Assembly: GCF_013141775.1 (NCBI RefSeq)
Contig: NZ_WHOB01000016.1
Coordinates: 186,001 to 250,000, forward strand
DNA: 64,000 bases
From: Paenibacillus phytohabitans
Lineage (GTDB): Bacteria; Bacillota; Bacilli; Paenibacillales; Paenibacillaceae
Reading direction: 5' to 3'
Shown here in pieces: positions 17,147-24,944 of the stretch. Made by a program: the position numbers and the translations under genes. Under the pieces are notes generated by a model. It saw only the letters and a program-made list of their open reading frames with translations. It searched no databases and had not been told where the DNA came from. Positions within the stretch are counted from its first letter, which is position 1. Every line of letters starts with the position of its first letter.

Positions 17147-17295
17147 TTTAGGATCAGTCGCCACTGCGGTGGATATTTGGGCTTCCGGCCGCTGTTAGGT
17201 TTGGATTTCATGATTTAACACCGTGTTCACGGAGGAAATCCAAACCTAAAGGCGAACGCTACCGCTCCTCCAGCCCAAAATCCCCCTCCGTCACT
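17147..17295. repeat. Dispersed palindromic element, copy 1
   Basis: An imperfect long palindrome related along its length to 30864-31017. The main arms TTAGGTTTGGATTTC (17195-17209) and their complement (17234-17248) are 15-bp perfect, with an inner CCGTG-TT-CACGG hairpin and outer ATATTTGGGCT/CAGCCCAAAAT pairing. It ends in CTCCGTCACT as the other copy does. Confidence 0.75.
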
Positions 17296-17449
17296 CCTTC
17301 TCATTTCTCAAATATTCAATTCTAAACCAATAGCTTCACTAGCCTGCTTAATCATTCACGTATATCTCCGGGAGTTTGTACCCCTTCCAATCCTTTTAGC
17401 ACAGCAGCATCATTGACAGCATGCAACATATAACGGCTGCTGTTTCAAC

Positions 17450-17482
17450 AAAAAAACCGCCGGAACCCAAAGGCTCCGGCGG
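17450..17482 (-). terminator. Terminator ending the candidate structured RNA
   Basis: Minus strand CCGCCGGA-GCCTTTGGGT-TCCGGCGG followed by seven T residues. Confidence 0.85.
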
Positions 17483-17603
17483 CGGAATCCAAACCAAAAG
17501 CTGAAGCACTCCCCTCGTACAAAGAGAGTTGCCTCAGGTTTCTGTGCGTGCCGCAGACCAGGATATATTCAAGCGCATGAATATACATCTGGCTATGCAC
17601 GCA
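17450..17603 (-). ncRNA. Candidate structured small RNA
   Basis: Read on the minus strand, three consecutive helices appear. First a stem TGCGTGC/GCACGCA (17597-17603 with 17545-17551) encloses a long stem of about 13 pairs (17578-17592 with 17558-17571, hexanucleotide loop). Next comes a bulged stem-loop 17501-17537. Last is a terminator, CCGCCGGA/TCCGGCGG plus seven T residues (17450-17482). No open frame of note fills it. It starts directly after the microgene terminator, so it may be made by read-through or from an internal promoter. The family is not recognised. Confidence 0.5.
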
Positions 17604-17638
17604 AAAAAGCCGCCGGAACCGATACGGTTCCCGGCGGC
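17603..17638 (-). terminator. Terminator after the microgene
   Basis: Minus strand GCCGCCGGGAACCG paired with CGGTTCCGGCGGC (ATA-type loop, one bulge), then six T residues. It is closely related in sequence to the next terminator downstream. Confidence 0.88.
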
Positions 17639-17679
17639 TCTAAAAGGCATGTTAGAGCTTACCTGCTAAGCTGGGAATC

Positions 17680-17760
17680 TTATTCCACAGCCGCTGTTCC
17701 CGGAAGACACGTATCCACAACAGTTGCAACTGATCCTGATAACACGGTATAAACTGTCAT
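17680..17760 (-). CDS. Microgene, 26-aa peptide
   Basis: An ATG at 17760 with GGAAGGAG about 10 bases upstream opens a 26-codon peptide beginning MTVYTVLSGSVATVVD and ending TCLPGTAAVE. A consensus promoter is 35-60 bases upstream and a terminator begins 42 bases downstream, so the unit is complete. A second frame (ATG 17767 to TAG 17666, 33 aa, Cys-rich with CNCC) overlaps it, but its start is only 3 bases from the ribosome site. No family is recognised; a secreted signal, an antimicrobial or a leader peptide are possibilities without further support. Confidence 0.5.
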   Translation of the reverse strand: MTVYTVLSGSVATVVDTCLPGTAAVE

Positions 17761-17794
17761 TTGACATCGTCTCCTTCCGAACTAATATGCTGTT

Positions 17795-17824
17795 ATGATA
17801 AACGCGCTGCCAGCTGTTTGTCAA
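17795..17824 (-). promoter_or_regulatory. Sigma-A type promoter of the microgene
   Basis: Minus strand TTGACA (17819-17824), 18-base spacer, TATCAT (17795-17800). The predicted start near 17788 gives a leader of only about 25 bases before the ATG at 17760. Confidence 0.65.
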
Positions 17825-17856
17825 CAGGCTCTCTTGAATTTTTTAACATAATCTAA

Positions 17857-18528
17857 TTAAATAATGCCTTCTAGCTCATTCAGCTCATGAATGGTGGCAA
17901 TCGGCTGCACGTTCAGCGAGTCATCCCAGGCATGGTTACGCTTCAGCCAGATGGTATCCATTCCGGCCCGGACTGCCCCCCAGATATCATTCACCGGATG
18001 GTCCCCTATGAACAGGGTCCGGTCTGCCGTTGAACCCAGACGTTCCAAGGCCAGCCGATAAATCTGCGGGTCCGGTTTGCTGATTCCGACTTCACCGGAA
18101 ATTACGATAGTACGGAAGTAGGGGCGCAGGCCGAGCAGATCAATTTTGCCATATTGAATATCCCTGCTGCCATTCGTTACCAGTCCCAGCGGATAGCCGC
18201 GGCCTTGGCAATATTCCAGTGTCTCCACTGCATGCTTCATGATTGCCCCGTGGTGTATATAGGTTTCGTCGTAGTATTTCCGGATGTCCTCTGCCGACCG
18301 CTCTGTCTGCCAAGGGAGAATTTCGCTTAGTTCTGCAAAGAAGCCATCCTTATCACGGTAGCCGTCGGCATCTCTGATAATCATATCTTCAACCACCCGG
18401 CCGGCTTCATCCTCATTCAGGTGTCCGAGGAAATCCTGCACGAATTTCATGCTAAAGCTGCGGAAGGTCTGATCACGGTCCATCAGCGTATTGTCGAGGT
18501 CAAACAGTAAGGCTTGTACTTCCTTCAT
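17857..18528 (-). CDS. HAD family hydrolase
   Basis: A 223-residue haloacid dehalogenase-like phosphatase. Motif I is FDLDNTL (nucleophile Asp near residue 10), motif II VTNGS, motif III Lys in GISKPDP and motif IV IGDHPVND. An inserted helical cap follows motif I, as in subfamily IA. Substrates are typically small phosphomonoesters; none can be assigned. An AAGGGG ribosome site precedes the ATG. The gene is monocistronic. Confidence 0.88.
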   Translation of the reverse strand: MKEVQALLFDLDNTLMDRDQTFRSFSMKFVQDFLGHLNEDEAGRVVEDMIIRDADGYRDKDGFFAELSEILPWQTERSAEDIRKYYDETYIHHGAIMKHAVETLEYCQGRGYPLGLVTNGSRDIQYGKIDLLGLRPYFRTIVISGEVGISKPDPQIYRLALERLGSTADRTLFIGDHPVNDIWGAVRAGMDTIWLKRNHAWDDSLNVQPIATIHELNELEGII

Positions 18529-18601
18529 TCTTTCGTTCCCCTTATTTCATCAATTTCAATGATCCCACATCAGAAATCCATTGTACTATGCACCAGGGAA
18601 C

Positions 18602-18654
18602 AAAGAAAAGACCATTCTGTTAAGAAGAACAAACGCTTCTTTCACAGGATGGCC
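18602..18654 (-). terminator. Terminator after the 152-aa hypothetical gene
   Basis: Minus strand GGCCATCCTGT pairs with ACAGAATGGTC (wobbles), inner AAGAAG/CTTCTT, then TTTTCTTTG. Confidence 0.75.
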
Positions 18655-18681
18655 TCTATTTTCAGATCAGGTCCGGGACAC

Positions 18682-19140
18682 TTAAGGTTCAAAATGCTCT
18701 GCGCGATGCGTAAGCATCATTTCCTCTTCCGTAATGTAAAGCGGGAACGGCGGCGTTTCCTTGAGATAACGTTCCGTGGAGAGCAGCCGGTAATGAACTT
18801 CTGGCAGCCAGGCATCTTCAAGCAGCGGGAGCTTGCCCGTGTCACTGATATAGTTATCTACAGCCGACTGCACCATGTCGAGATAATACGGTACCAGCTT
18901 GTCAGCTTCCTCAAAGATTTCAAAGGTTTCGCGGGACATATAGAACTTCTGTTGCGGGACCCCGCCCAAATATCGTTTAAGCCGGTTTAGATCAATACTT
19001 TTATCTTCCATAATCAGAGCAGTGCGGTTAATCGGCGCAGGCATATCTTCTTCAAATTGCCTAACAGCCTGCTTGATCTGCGGCAAGGTAACGGTGAGAT
19101 GAACAGACGGCATATTTTTTTTGGCGCGTTTGAATATCAT
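18682..19140 (-). CDS. Conserved hypothetical protein (possibly DUF3939)
   Basis: A 152-residue soluble protein with AAAGGAG nine bases before its ATG. The opening VTLPQIKQAVRQFEEDMP, the central YLGGVPQQKFYMSRETFEIFEE and the late PLYITEEEMML are well-formed and suggest a conserved family; from memory it resembles DUF3939 proteins of bacilli, though this is not certain. There is no signal peptide or membrane span. It has its own terminator. Confidence 0.75.
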   Translation of the reverse strand: MIFKRAKKNMPSVHLTVTLPQIKQAVRQFEEDMPAPINRTALIMEDKSIDLNRLKRYLGGVPQQKFYMSRETFEIFEEADKLVPYYLDMVQSAVDNYISDTGKLPLLEDAWLPEVHYRLLSTERYLKETPPFPLYITEEEMMLTHRAEHFEP

Positions 19141-19260
19141 ACTGAAAGTCTCCTTTCGAAGTTTATGTCAGATAACGCTTACAATTCCATTTTATTCGTT
19201 ATTCAAACATTTAATCAGCAGATTCGAACTTGTCACACAAAATCCCCATTTATTAGATCA

Positions 19261-19857
19261 TTATTTGACATTTTCCCAGTGAGTCCACAACTCCGGCGGA
19301 TTCAGCTCATACTTCTCGTTCTCCCGGTACATGAATTGATGCATAATGAACTCCCGGCGGATCGTCGCATAATCCTCGTGAAACGGCTTGATGAATTCAT
19401 TGATCTCTTTTTCGGAATAGACTACACCCGGCTCCAGCTTCTCCACCATATACTGCAGGGCGATCAGCTTCTTCTTATACTGTGCGGGAATCTGCCGCAG
19501 GCGTCCGTCCTTGGCAAAAAAATTACGCAGCACCGATTCCTTCAGGCTGCTCTCCGGCGACTCTTCCTCCATCTCTTCCACCCCCTTGGCAAAAATAAAT
19601 TTCAGCGAGGCCTCTGAGCCTGCCTGAATAAACTCAGGATTCAGCTTGAAATATACGGTATTCTTGTCTCTGCGCTCCATGATCAGCGCAGCTTCGCGCA
19701 GTTTGGCGGCATGATGGGTAACGGTGGGCTGTGACAGGTTCAGCTTCTCGGCCAGCGCATGCCCGTGAACCTCGCCTTTGGACAAAAGCAGCAGAATCCG
19801 CAGCCGGGTCGGATCGGACAACGCTTTATGGTAAGCAACAATTTTATCTAACTGCAT
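19261..19857 (-). CDS. ArsR family regulator with DUF2087 domain
   Basis: A 198-residue transcription factor. Residues 1-75 form an ArsR-type winged helix (ALSDPTRLRILLLLSKGEVHG, then LNLSQPTVTHHAAKLREA as recognition helix). The C-terminal part (residues 110-185, AKDGRLRQIPAQYKKKLIAL and later HEDYATIRREFIMHQFM) matches DUF2087. No metal-binding Cys pair of classical ArsR sensors is present, so the signal is unknown. A perfect 16-bp palindrome at 19937-19952 may be its own operator; the divergent bdr gene shares that region. Confidence 0.9.
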   Translation of the reverse strand: MQLDKIVAYHKALSDPTRLRILLLLSKGEVHGHALAEKLNLSQPTVTHHAAKLREAALIMERRDKNTVYFKLNPEFIQAGSEASLKFIFAKGVEEMEEESPESSLKESVLRNFFAKDGRLRQIPAQYKKKLIALQYMVEKLEPGVVYSEKEINEFIKPFHEDYATIRREFIMHQFMYRENEKYELNPPELWTHWENVK

Positions 19858-19936
19858 CGGAACACACTCCTATAGACATTTGAACATTCATAAACGCTGT
19901 TGTATGAAAATACATATCTTATCTGCTGCATTGCGT

Positions 19937-19952
19937 TTAGATATATATCTAA
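19937..19952. promoter_or_regulatory. Palindromic operator candidate between arsR-type gene and bdr
   Basis: TTAGATATATATCTAA is a perfect 16-bp palindrome, 80 bases before the regulator and 125 bases before bdr. ArsR-family dimers usually bind such AT-rich inverted repeats. Confidence 0.5.
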
Positions 19953-20076
19953 TTATATACCTTTTTCAACGTTTGAGCAATGCTCTTGTTACTGGAAACA
20001 CCGGGGAATGGCAAAAATCTAAAATATAAGGTACCATTTACTGAAAAGAATACTTACCCGAAAGGATGCAGCTATT

Positions 20077-21060
20077 ATGAAAGACGTAATTATTATCGGT
20101 GCGGGTCCCTGCGGACTGTCTGCAGCTATAGAATGCCAGCGCCAGGGGCTCTCCAGCCTGATCATTGAAAAGAACTTTATTGTCCATTCTATTTATCTGT
20201 ATCCGACGAATATGCAGTTCTTCAGTACAACCCCGCTGCTTGAAATCGGAGATGTGCCCTTCACCTCCCCGAACGACAAGCCATACCGCCATGAAGCCCT
20301 GGTCTATTACCGCCGCGCTGCCGCGCAGCATGGCCTCGACATCGCCGCCTATGAGGAGGCACTGTCCGTTCTGCCGCAGGAGGATGGCAGCTTCATCGTA
20401 CATACACGCAACAAGCGCGGAGAAGAGCAGCACCATAGCGCCGCGAATGTAGTCATTTCAACCGGTTATTTCGACCAGCCGAATATGATCGGGATTCCCG
20501 GGGAAGAGCTATCCAAAGTAACCCATTATTTCGGTGAAGCCCATCCGTATTCCGGCATGAAGGTTGCCGTCATCGGGGGAAGCAACTCGGCGGTTGATGC
20601 CGCTCTGGAGCTCATCCGGGTCGGTGCCAAGGTGGATATGGTCTACCGTGGAAGCAGTATTTCGGAGAATATTAAGCCATGGGTGCGTCCGATTTTTGAG
20701 AGCATGGTCCAGAAAGGGAACATTACGCTCCATCTGGAGTCACGGGTAACGGAAATCACCCCGTCTTCTGCAGTCGTCACGGCAGGCAGCGGGGAGACCC
20801 GCATCATTGATAATGACTTCGTCCTTGCCATGACTGGCTTCCGTCCGAGCCGAACCCTGCTGGCCTCGGCAGGTGTGTTAATGGATGACTCCCTGGATAA
20901 ACCTGCCTTCAATCCTTCTACGATGGAGAGCAATATTCCCGGTATCTATGTCGCTGGCGTTATCGCCTCCGGACGGAATGCCAATGAGGTATTCATCGAG
21001 AGCGGACGGGGTCACGGCAAACTGATTGCCGATCATATTATAAGCAAAAGGCTTTCTTAG
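20077..21060 (+). CDS. bdr: Bacillithiol disulfide reductase (YpdA/Bdr)
   Basis: A 327-residue FAD- and NADPH-dependent reductase that regenerates bacillithiol, the low-molecular-weight thiol of Bacillota. It has the FAD-binding GAGPCGLSAAIE (residues 8-19) with the active-site Cys of the family (GPCG), the NAD(P)H-binding GGSNSAVDAALE (about 166) and GIYVAGVIASG near the end. Length and motifs match YpdA. AAAGGATG serves as the ribosome site. A DUF441 membrane protein follows after 20 bases, probably in the same operon. Confidence 0.93.
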   Translation: MKDVIIIGAGPCGLSAAIECQRQGLSSLIIEKNFIVHSIYLYPTNMQFFSTTPLLEIGDVPFTSPNDKPYRHEALVYYRRAAAQHGLDIAAYEEALSVLPQEDGSFIVHTRNKRGEEQHHSAANVVISTGYFDQPNMIGIPGEELSKVTHYFGEAHPYSGMKVAVIGGSNSAVDAALELIRVGAKVDMVYRGSSISENIKPWVRPIFESMVQKGNITLHLESRVTEITPSSAVVTAGSGETRIIDNDFVLAMTGFRPSRTLLASAGVLMDDSLDKPAFNPSTMESNIPGIYVAGVIASGRNANEVFIESGRGHGKLIADHIISKRLS

Positions 21061-21080
21061 AGAAGGAGTGCTTCTAAGCT

Positions 21081-21524
21081 ATGGATATGACCTCGTTACT
21101 GCTGCTGGGTCTGGCCGCACTGGGGATCATCAGCAGCAATTCTCCGGTCACGATTGCCATGGTCGTTCTGCTGCTGATCCGGGTGCTGGGCCTGCAGCAG
21201 GCTTTTCCCTGGCTGGAGAAATACGGGCTTACCGTCGGCATCATCATCCTCACCATCGGAGTGATGACACCGCTGGCCAGCGGTAAAATCTCGCTGCAGA
21301 CGATCGGGCAATCGTTCCTGCACTGGAAATCTCTGGCCGCAATCGGCATCGGGATACTCGTCGCCTATCTCGGCGGACGCGGCGCGGTGCTTATGGGCAG
21401 CCAGCCGACCATTGTGGCCGGGCTGCTGATTGGCACCGTCATCGGCGTCGCTTTTTTCAAAGGTGTCCCGGTTGGTCCGCTAATTGCCGCTGGTATCCTG
21501 TCCCTGCTGATTGGACGGATCTGA
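21081..21524 (+). CDS. DUF441 (UPF0756) membrane protein
   Basis: A 147-residue hydrophobic protein with four to five membrane spans and the motifs [20 protein letters not shown] at the N-terminus and [18 protein letters not shown] at the end, as in the UPF0756 family (YtwI type). The family function is unknown. AAGGAG lies 12 bases before the ATG. It is downstream of bdr and followed by a terminator shared with the convergent ABC gene. Confidence 0.9.
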   Translation: MDMTSLLLLGLAALGIISSNSPVTIAMVVLLLIRVLGLQQAFPWLEKYGLTVGIIILTIGVMTPLASGKISLQTIGQSFLHWKSLAAIGIGILVAYLGGRGAVLMGSQPTIVAGLLIGTVIGVAFFKGVPVGPLIAAGILSLLIGRI

Positions 21525-21541
21525 ACCCGCCGCAAAGATAA

Positions 21542-21585
21542 AACAGGCTGCATCTTCACCTAATCGGGTGAGTATGCAGCCTGTT
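21542..21585. terminator. Bidirectional terminator, DUF441 / ABC exporter
   Basis: AACAGGCTGCAT pairs with ATGCAGCCTGTT, with an inner CTTCACC/GGGTGAG pairing; the flanks are T-rich on the plus strand and A/T-rich on the other. Confidence 0.75.
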
Positions 21586-21633
21586 GTTGTCCTGCCTAAT
21601 AAGTTGCGCCCTACTGGCGCTTGGAAGACCCTG

Positions 21634-23382
21634 TTATCCATCCAGCCGCTGCACATTGAACAGGCGTGCATAGCTGCCCTCCAGCGCCATCAGCTGTTCA
21701 TGGGTTCCGCGTTCAGTAACGGCCCCGTTCTCCAGCACAACAATCTGATCGGCATAGGTTATGGTAGACAGTCTGTGAGCCACAATCAGTGTGGTCCGTT
21801 CTGAGGAGAGGGCCTGCAGCGACTGCTGAATCAGATGCTCTGATTCAAGATCCAGCGCCGAGGTGGCTTCGTCCAGAATCAGCACTTTGGGGTCCTTCAG
21901 GAATACGCGCGCTATCGCCACTCTCTGCTTCTGGCCTCCGGACAGCTTCACTCCGCGCTCTCCCACCTCCGTATCATAGCCTTCCGGCAGCTGCATGATG
22001 AAATCATGGGCATTAGCTGACACCGCCGCTGCAATGACCTCCTGCTCCCCTGCCTGCGGATTGCCGAACAGAATATTATCCCGCACGGAGCCGCTGAACA
22101 GGAAGTTATCCTGCAGCACCATGCCCACTGCCTTGCGCAGACTCTCCTGGGTCAGCCCTCTGATATCCTGCCCGTCCATCCGCAGGCTGCCTTCACTGAT
22201 ATCGTAGAACCGCGGAATCAGGCTGATCAGCGAGGACTTGCCGCCCCCGCTCATCCCGACAAAAGCCACCGTCTGCCCCGGAGCAATACGCAGATTAATA
22301 TCGCGCAGCACCCACTCGTTCTCATCGTTATACTTGAACCATACTCCGCTGAATTCAATCTCTCCTGCGGGCGCCAGCAGCGGCTTCGCCCCAGGGGCGT
22401 CTACGATATCATAAGGCTCATTCATCAGCTCCATCACCCGCTCCAGCGAAGCAGAAGCCTGGGTCAGCACAGTCGAGGAATTAATCAGGCGGCGGAGCGG
22501 TGCATACATCCTGTCCAGATATCCGAAGAAGGCTACGAAGGTTCCCAGAGTCAGATTCCCCTGGATCACCTGGTATCCCCCGTATCCAATGACGAGGAGC
22601 GGTGCGATATCCGTCAAAGTATTGATAATAGCGAAGGTAAAAGCGTTCCAGCGCGTTTGCGCCATCGCTTTTTCCAGAAATCGGCCGTTAATGTCCTTGA
22701 ACTGCTGCTGGTCCACCCGTTCCATAGTGAAGCTGCGGATCACCGCAATCCCCTGAATCCGTTCATGCAGATAGCCCTGAATGACCGCGAGCGCCTGGGA
22801 CCGGTCCTTCGTGAGCACCTTAAGCCGCTTATAGAGGGTATTCACAGCAATGCCGTACAACGGCAGAATCGCAATCGAGACCAGCGCCAGCACCGGATTC
22901 AGGAAGAACATGAACCCGAGTGCAAAGAGCAGGGTGAACATGTCCAGCCAGACGTTCATCATTCCGACCTCAACCAGATTCTTCGACTGCTCCACATCGT
23001 TAATAAATCTGGAGATCGCCTCGCCCACTTTGGTATTCTGGTAATAACGCAGCGACAGGCGCTGCATATGTCCATACAGCTTATTGCGCATATCGAAGAG
23101 GATCTTACTTGTAATCAGCTGGGCAAAATACTGGCGGTAATACTCTACCGGACCTCTGATAATCACGAACAGCACAAATGCGCCGCTGAGCACGATCATC
23201 AGCTTGGACACCCGGTCAGCAATGGTTAACGCAGGATTGCCCAGCAGATCATCTACTACATACTTCAAAATCATCGGCAGCGTCAGCGGAATACTGAATT
23301 TGATCATCCCGATAATTAATGTGAGCACAATCCATTTCATGTAAGGCCGTACGAAGGTATAATAAGATTTCCATTGTTTCAC
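21634..23382 (-). CDS. ABC exporter half-transporter (YgaD-like)
   Basis: A 582-residue protein with an N-terminal six-span membrane domain (residues 1-310) and a C-terminal ATPase. The ATPase has Walker A GMSGGGKSS (about residue 372), signature LSGGQKQR (about 478), Walker B VLILDEATS with the catalytic Glu and the switch His in AHRLS, so it can work as a homodimer. The best match by layout is the B. subtilis YgaD/multidrug-lipid exporter branch. It starts at a GTG (23382) with AAAAGG upstream. The cargo is unknown. Confidence 0.9.
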   Translation of the reverse strand: MKQWKSYYTFVRPYMKWIVLTLIIGMIKFSIPLTLPMILKYVVDDLLGNPALTIADRVSKLMIVLSGAFVLFVIIRGPVEYYRQYFAQLITSKILFDMRNKLYGHMQRLSLRYYQNTKVGEAISRFINDVEQSKNLVEVGMMNVWLDMFTLLFALGFMFFLNPVLALVSIAILPLYGIAVNTLYKRLKVLTKDRSQALAVIQGYLHERIQGIAVIRSFTMERVDQQQFKDINGRFLEKAMAQTRWNAFTFAIINTLTDIAPLLVIGYGGYQVIQGNLTLGTFVAFFGYLDRMYAPLRRLINSSTVLTQASASLERVMELMNEPYDIVDAPGAKPLLAPAGEIEFSGVWFKYNDENEWVLRDINLRIAPGQTVAFVGMSGGGKSSLISLIPRFYDISEGSLRMDGQDIRGLTQESLRKAVGMVLQDNFLFSGSVRDNILFGNPQAGEQEVIAAAVSANAHDFIMQLPEGYDTEVGERGVKLSGGQKQRVAIARVFLKDPKVLILDEATSALDLESEHLIQQSLQALSSERTTLIVAHRLSTITYADQIVVLENGAVTERGTHEQLMALEGSYARLFNVQRLDG

Positions 23383-23502
23383 AGCCTTTTACGCCCTTTC
23401 CCGTTAATTGGTTTACCCGGACACTGTTGACATTTGCGCTCCGCAGTGTTTTTATAATTTTATTAGTTACGATCGCAGTACCTGAAATCCAGGAGGATAA
23501 TG

Positions 23503-24018
23503 ATGCCCAGACAATTTGTGACGGAAGCCGTCATGATGGCGATTTACGGCCAGCTTCTCGCACCGCGGAGCCCTGTAGAATATATAGTGCCTTACACTAC
23601 TATTATGGAATTGTACGAACTACGGGACAGTGATGAGCCGGTGATGAGCCACGCTGACGATGACCAGCATGTGAAGCTGAGAATCCGCGAGCTGATCAAC
23701 TATTTCGAGGAACCGCTCAATTCCAAGAAGATCAACCGCTGCCTCAATGTCCCGTGGGCCAAAAGCTCCGGCATTCTGCTCGGCGGACAGGCGCAGATTA
23801 CCATCATCAACAGCCTCGACAACGCTTCCTACGGGGAAACCTTTGATCCAATCGAGACGGAGCTGCTGCTGGCCTCCCAGCGTGAGCAGGTACCGATTCT
23901 CACCGACCAGTTCGAGCTGATTCAGCGTATCATCGAAGGCGGAGTGCCGGTACAGGTGTTTGATATTGATGATTTCGAGTTCGCGATGGAAGAAGAAACC
24001 TTCCGCAGCTCACCCTGA
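23503..24018 (+). CDS. Conserved Paenibacillus-type hypothetical protein
   Basis: A 171-residue soluble protein. Two ATG codons are adjacent; the second (23503) has the better distance to AGGAGG. From memory, related proteins in Paenibacillus are sometimes labelled ADP-heptose synthase, but no nucleotidyltransferase or kinase motif is visible here, so that name is not adopted. Features are the N-terminal FVTEAVMMAIYGQLLAP, a central GGQAQITIINS, and an acidic C-terminus. TTGACA (23427) and TATAAT (23453) lie upstream but 20 bases apart, wider than usual. Confidence 0.75.
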   Translation: MPRQFVTEAVMMAIYGQLLAPRSPVEYIVPYTTIMELYELRDSDEPVMSHADDDQHVKLRIRELINYFEEPLNSKKINRCLNVPWAKSSGILLGGQAQITIINSLDNASYGETFDPIETELLLASQREQVPILTDQFELIQRIIEGGVPVQVFDIDDFEFAMEEETFRSSP

Positions 24019-24070
24019 AGCCGCAGCTGATGATGTAGGCAGAATGCCTAGCCGCTATGCGTTCTCACGT

Positions 24071-24100
24071 AAAATCCCTTGCCACTTGGCAAGGGATTTT
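24071..24100. terminator. Bidirectional terminator
   Basis: AAAATCCCTTGCC-ACTT-GGCAAGGGATTTT: a 13-bp perfect stem with A and T flanks on both strands, between convergent genes. Confidence 0.9.
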
Positions 24101-24146
24101 GACATCTTTCACCGTAACGGGGCCTGCAGCATTCCTCACTTCCGGG

Positions 24147-24464
24147 TTATTCCTTTACCCCTCCGGCGACCGGCACAGACTCATACTTATATTCGATATC
24201 ATCCTCAGCCTCCGAATAGACAATCGACAGGCTATACCCCTCCATGTACCACAGATCCTGCTCTTCCATATAGAAAATAAGGCTTCCCTGCTCGAACTGA
24301 ACAGCGGGACGGCCCGGCGGTTCTGTAGCGATTCCCAGCGAGAATCCGGGATGCAGTCCTCCCCCTGAGCTATACCGGGGAAACAAACGGACATACGCTC
24401 CATTCTGGAGGCTCAGCTCTCTCTTGAACCAGGCGGCAGCTTCCGGGCTAATTAACATGTTCAT
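24147..24464 (-). CDS. HesB/YneR-like protein without cysteines
   Basis: A 105-residue protein with the HesB/IscA-like fold signature: N-terminal LISPEAAAWFKREL, then YVRLFPRYSSGGGLHPGFSLG, and the late GYSLSIVYSEAEDDIEY. Unlike true A-type Fe-S carriers it has no Cys at all, so it cannot ligate a cluster in the usual way and belongs with the YneR-type branch of unknown role. The ATG at 24464 has GGAGG nine bases upstream; the longer frame is rejected. Confidence 0.82.
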   Translation of the reverse strand: MNMLISPEAAAWFKRELSLQNGAYVRLFPRYSSGGGLHPGFSLGIATEPPGRPAVQFEQGSLIFYMEEQDLWYMEGYSLSIVYSEAEDDIEYKYESVPVAGGVKE

Positions 24465-24531
24465 CTCTCCACTCCTCCCGATTAAGTTTATTTTATCATA
24501 CAGCTTATTCGCAATTTGTTCAAAATTACAT

Positions 24532-24561
24532 TTGACAATTCTTGAAGGGGGATGATAAACT
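24532..24561 (+). promoter_or_regulatory. Promoter of the bmrCD-like leader
   Basis: A consensus -35 TTGACA (24532-24537) and, after 18 bases, TAAACT (24556-24561) preceded by TG as an extended -10. It is placed 55-85 bases before the leader ORF. Confidence 0.55.
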
Positions 24562-24617
24562 CGGAACATAACGAAGCGTCTTCAAGTTATTACCAAATCA
24601 AAGAAAGGGTGAGCGCG

Positions 24618-24710
24618 GTGTTTACTATTGTTCCAGCATATTTCCTAACTATTGTCGGCAAATCCACACAACTGAATACCGAAGCAGCCCGAGTAATGGA
24701 TAATTCCTGA
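24618..24710 (+). CDS. Leader peptide of the multidrug exporter operon (BmrB-like role)
   Basis: A 30-codon frame, GTG at 24618 to TGA at 24710, with GAAAGGGTGAG as ribosome site. It begins MFTIVPAYFLTIVGK. It lies between a promoter and an intrinsic terminator that precedes the exporter genes. In B. subtilis bmrCD is controlled by translation of the leader peptide BmrB, where antibiotic-slowed ribosomes prevent termination. The position and architecture match that system; the peptide sequence itself was not recognised as a BmrB homologue. Confidence 0.6.
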   Translation: MFTIVPAYFLTIVGKSTQLNTEAARVMDNS

Positions 24711-24762
24711 GTATCATGCGTGTTACGCGTACCGTATGAATTCAGGCTAAGCAATTCTCTTC

Positions 24763-24848
24763 CATGTCTCTGTGCTGCGACAAGCACCGTGGACATGATA
24801 GTCGTAAATGACAGGCGTATCATCCGTTTTCGGATGGTACGCTTTTTT
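24763..24848 (+). promoter_or_regulatory. Attenuator: stem-loop plus terminator upstream of bmrC
   Basis: First a stem-loop CATGTC...GTGCT/AGCAC...GACATG (24763-24797). Then an 11-bp terminator stem, GCGTATCATCC (24815-24825) with GGATGGTACGC (24832-24842), and six T residues (24843-24848). Alternative pairings exist: ATGATA (24795-24800) with TATCAT in the terminator 5' arm, and GCGTACC (24727-24733) with GGTACGC in its 3' arm. These could switch between termination and read-through. Confidence 0.7.
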
Positions 24849-24944
24849 GCATGCTTTGAGAGAGTTATCCATTGTCCTGAAGCCCCACAATTTCCTTACC
24901 AAGCCGGCAAACAACATTCTCAACACGAAAGGAAGGGATTTCCC

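Noticed and set aside
24720..24944. N-terminal extension of BmrC to 657 residues
   Set aside because: The extra 75 codons run through the attenuator stem-loop and terminator; TTG 24945 has a good ribosome site and starts the conserved protein.
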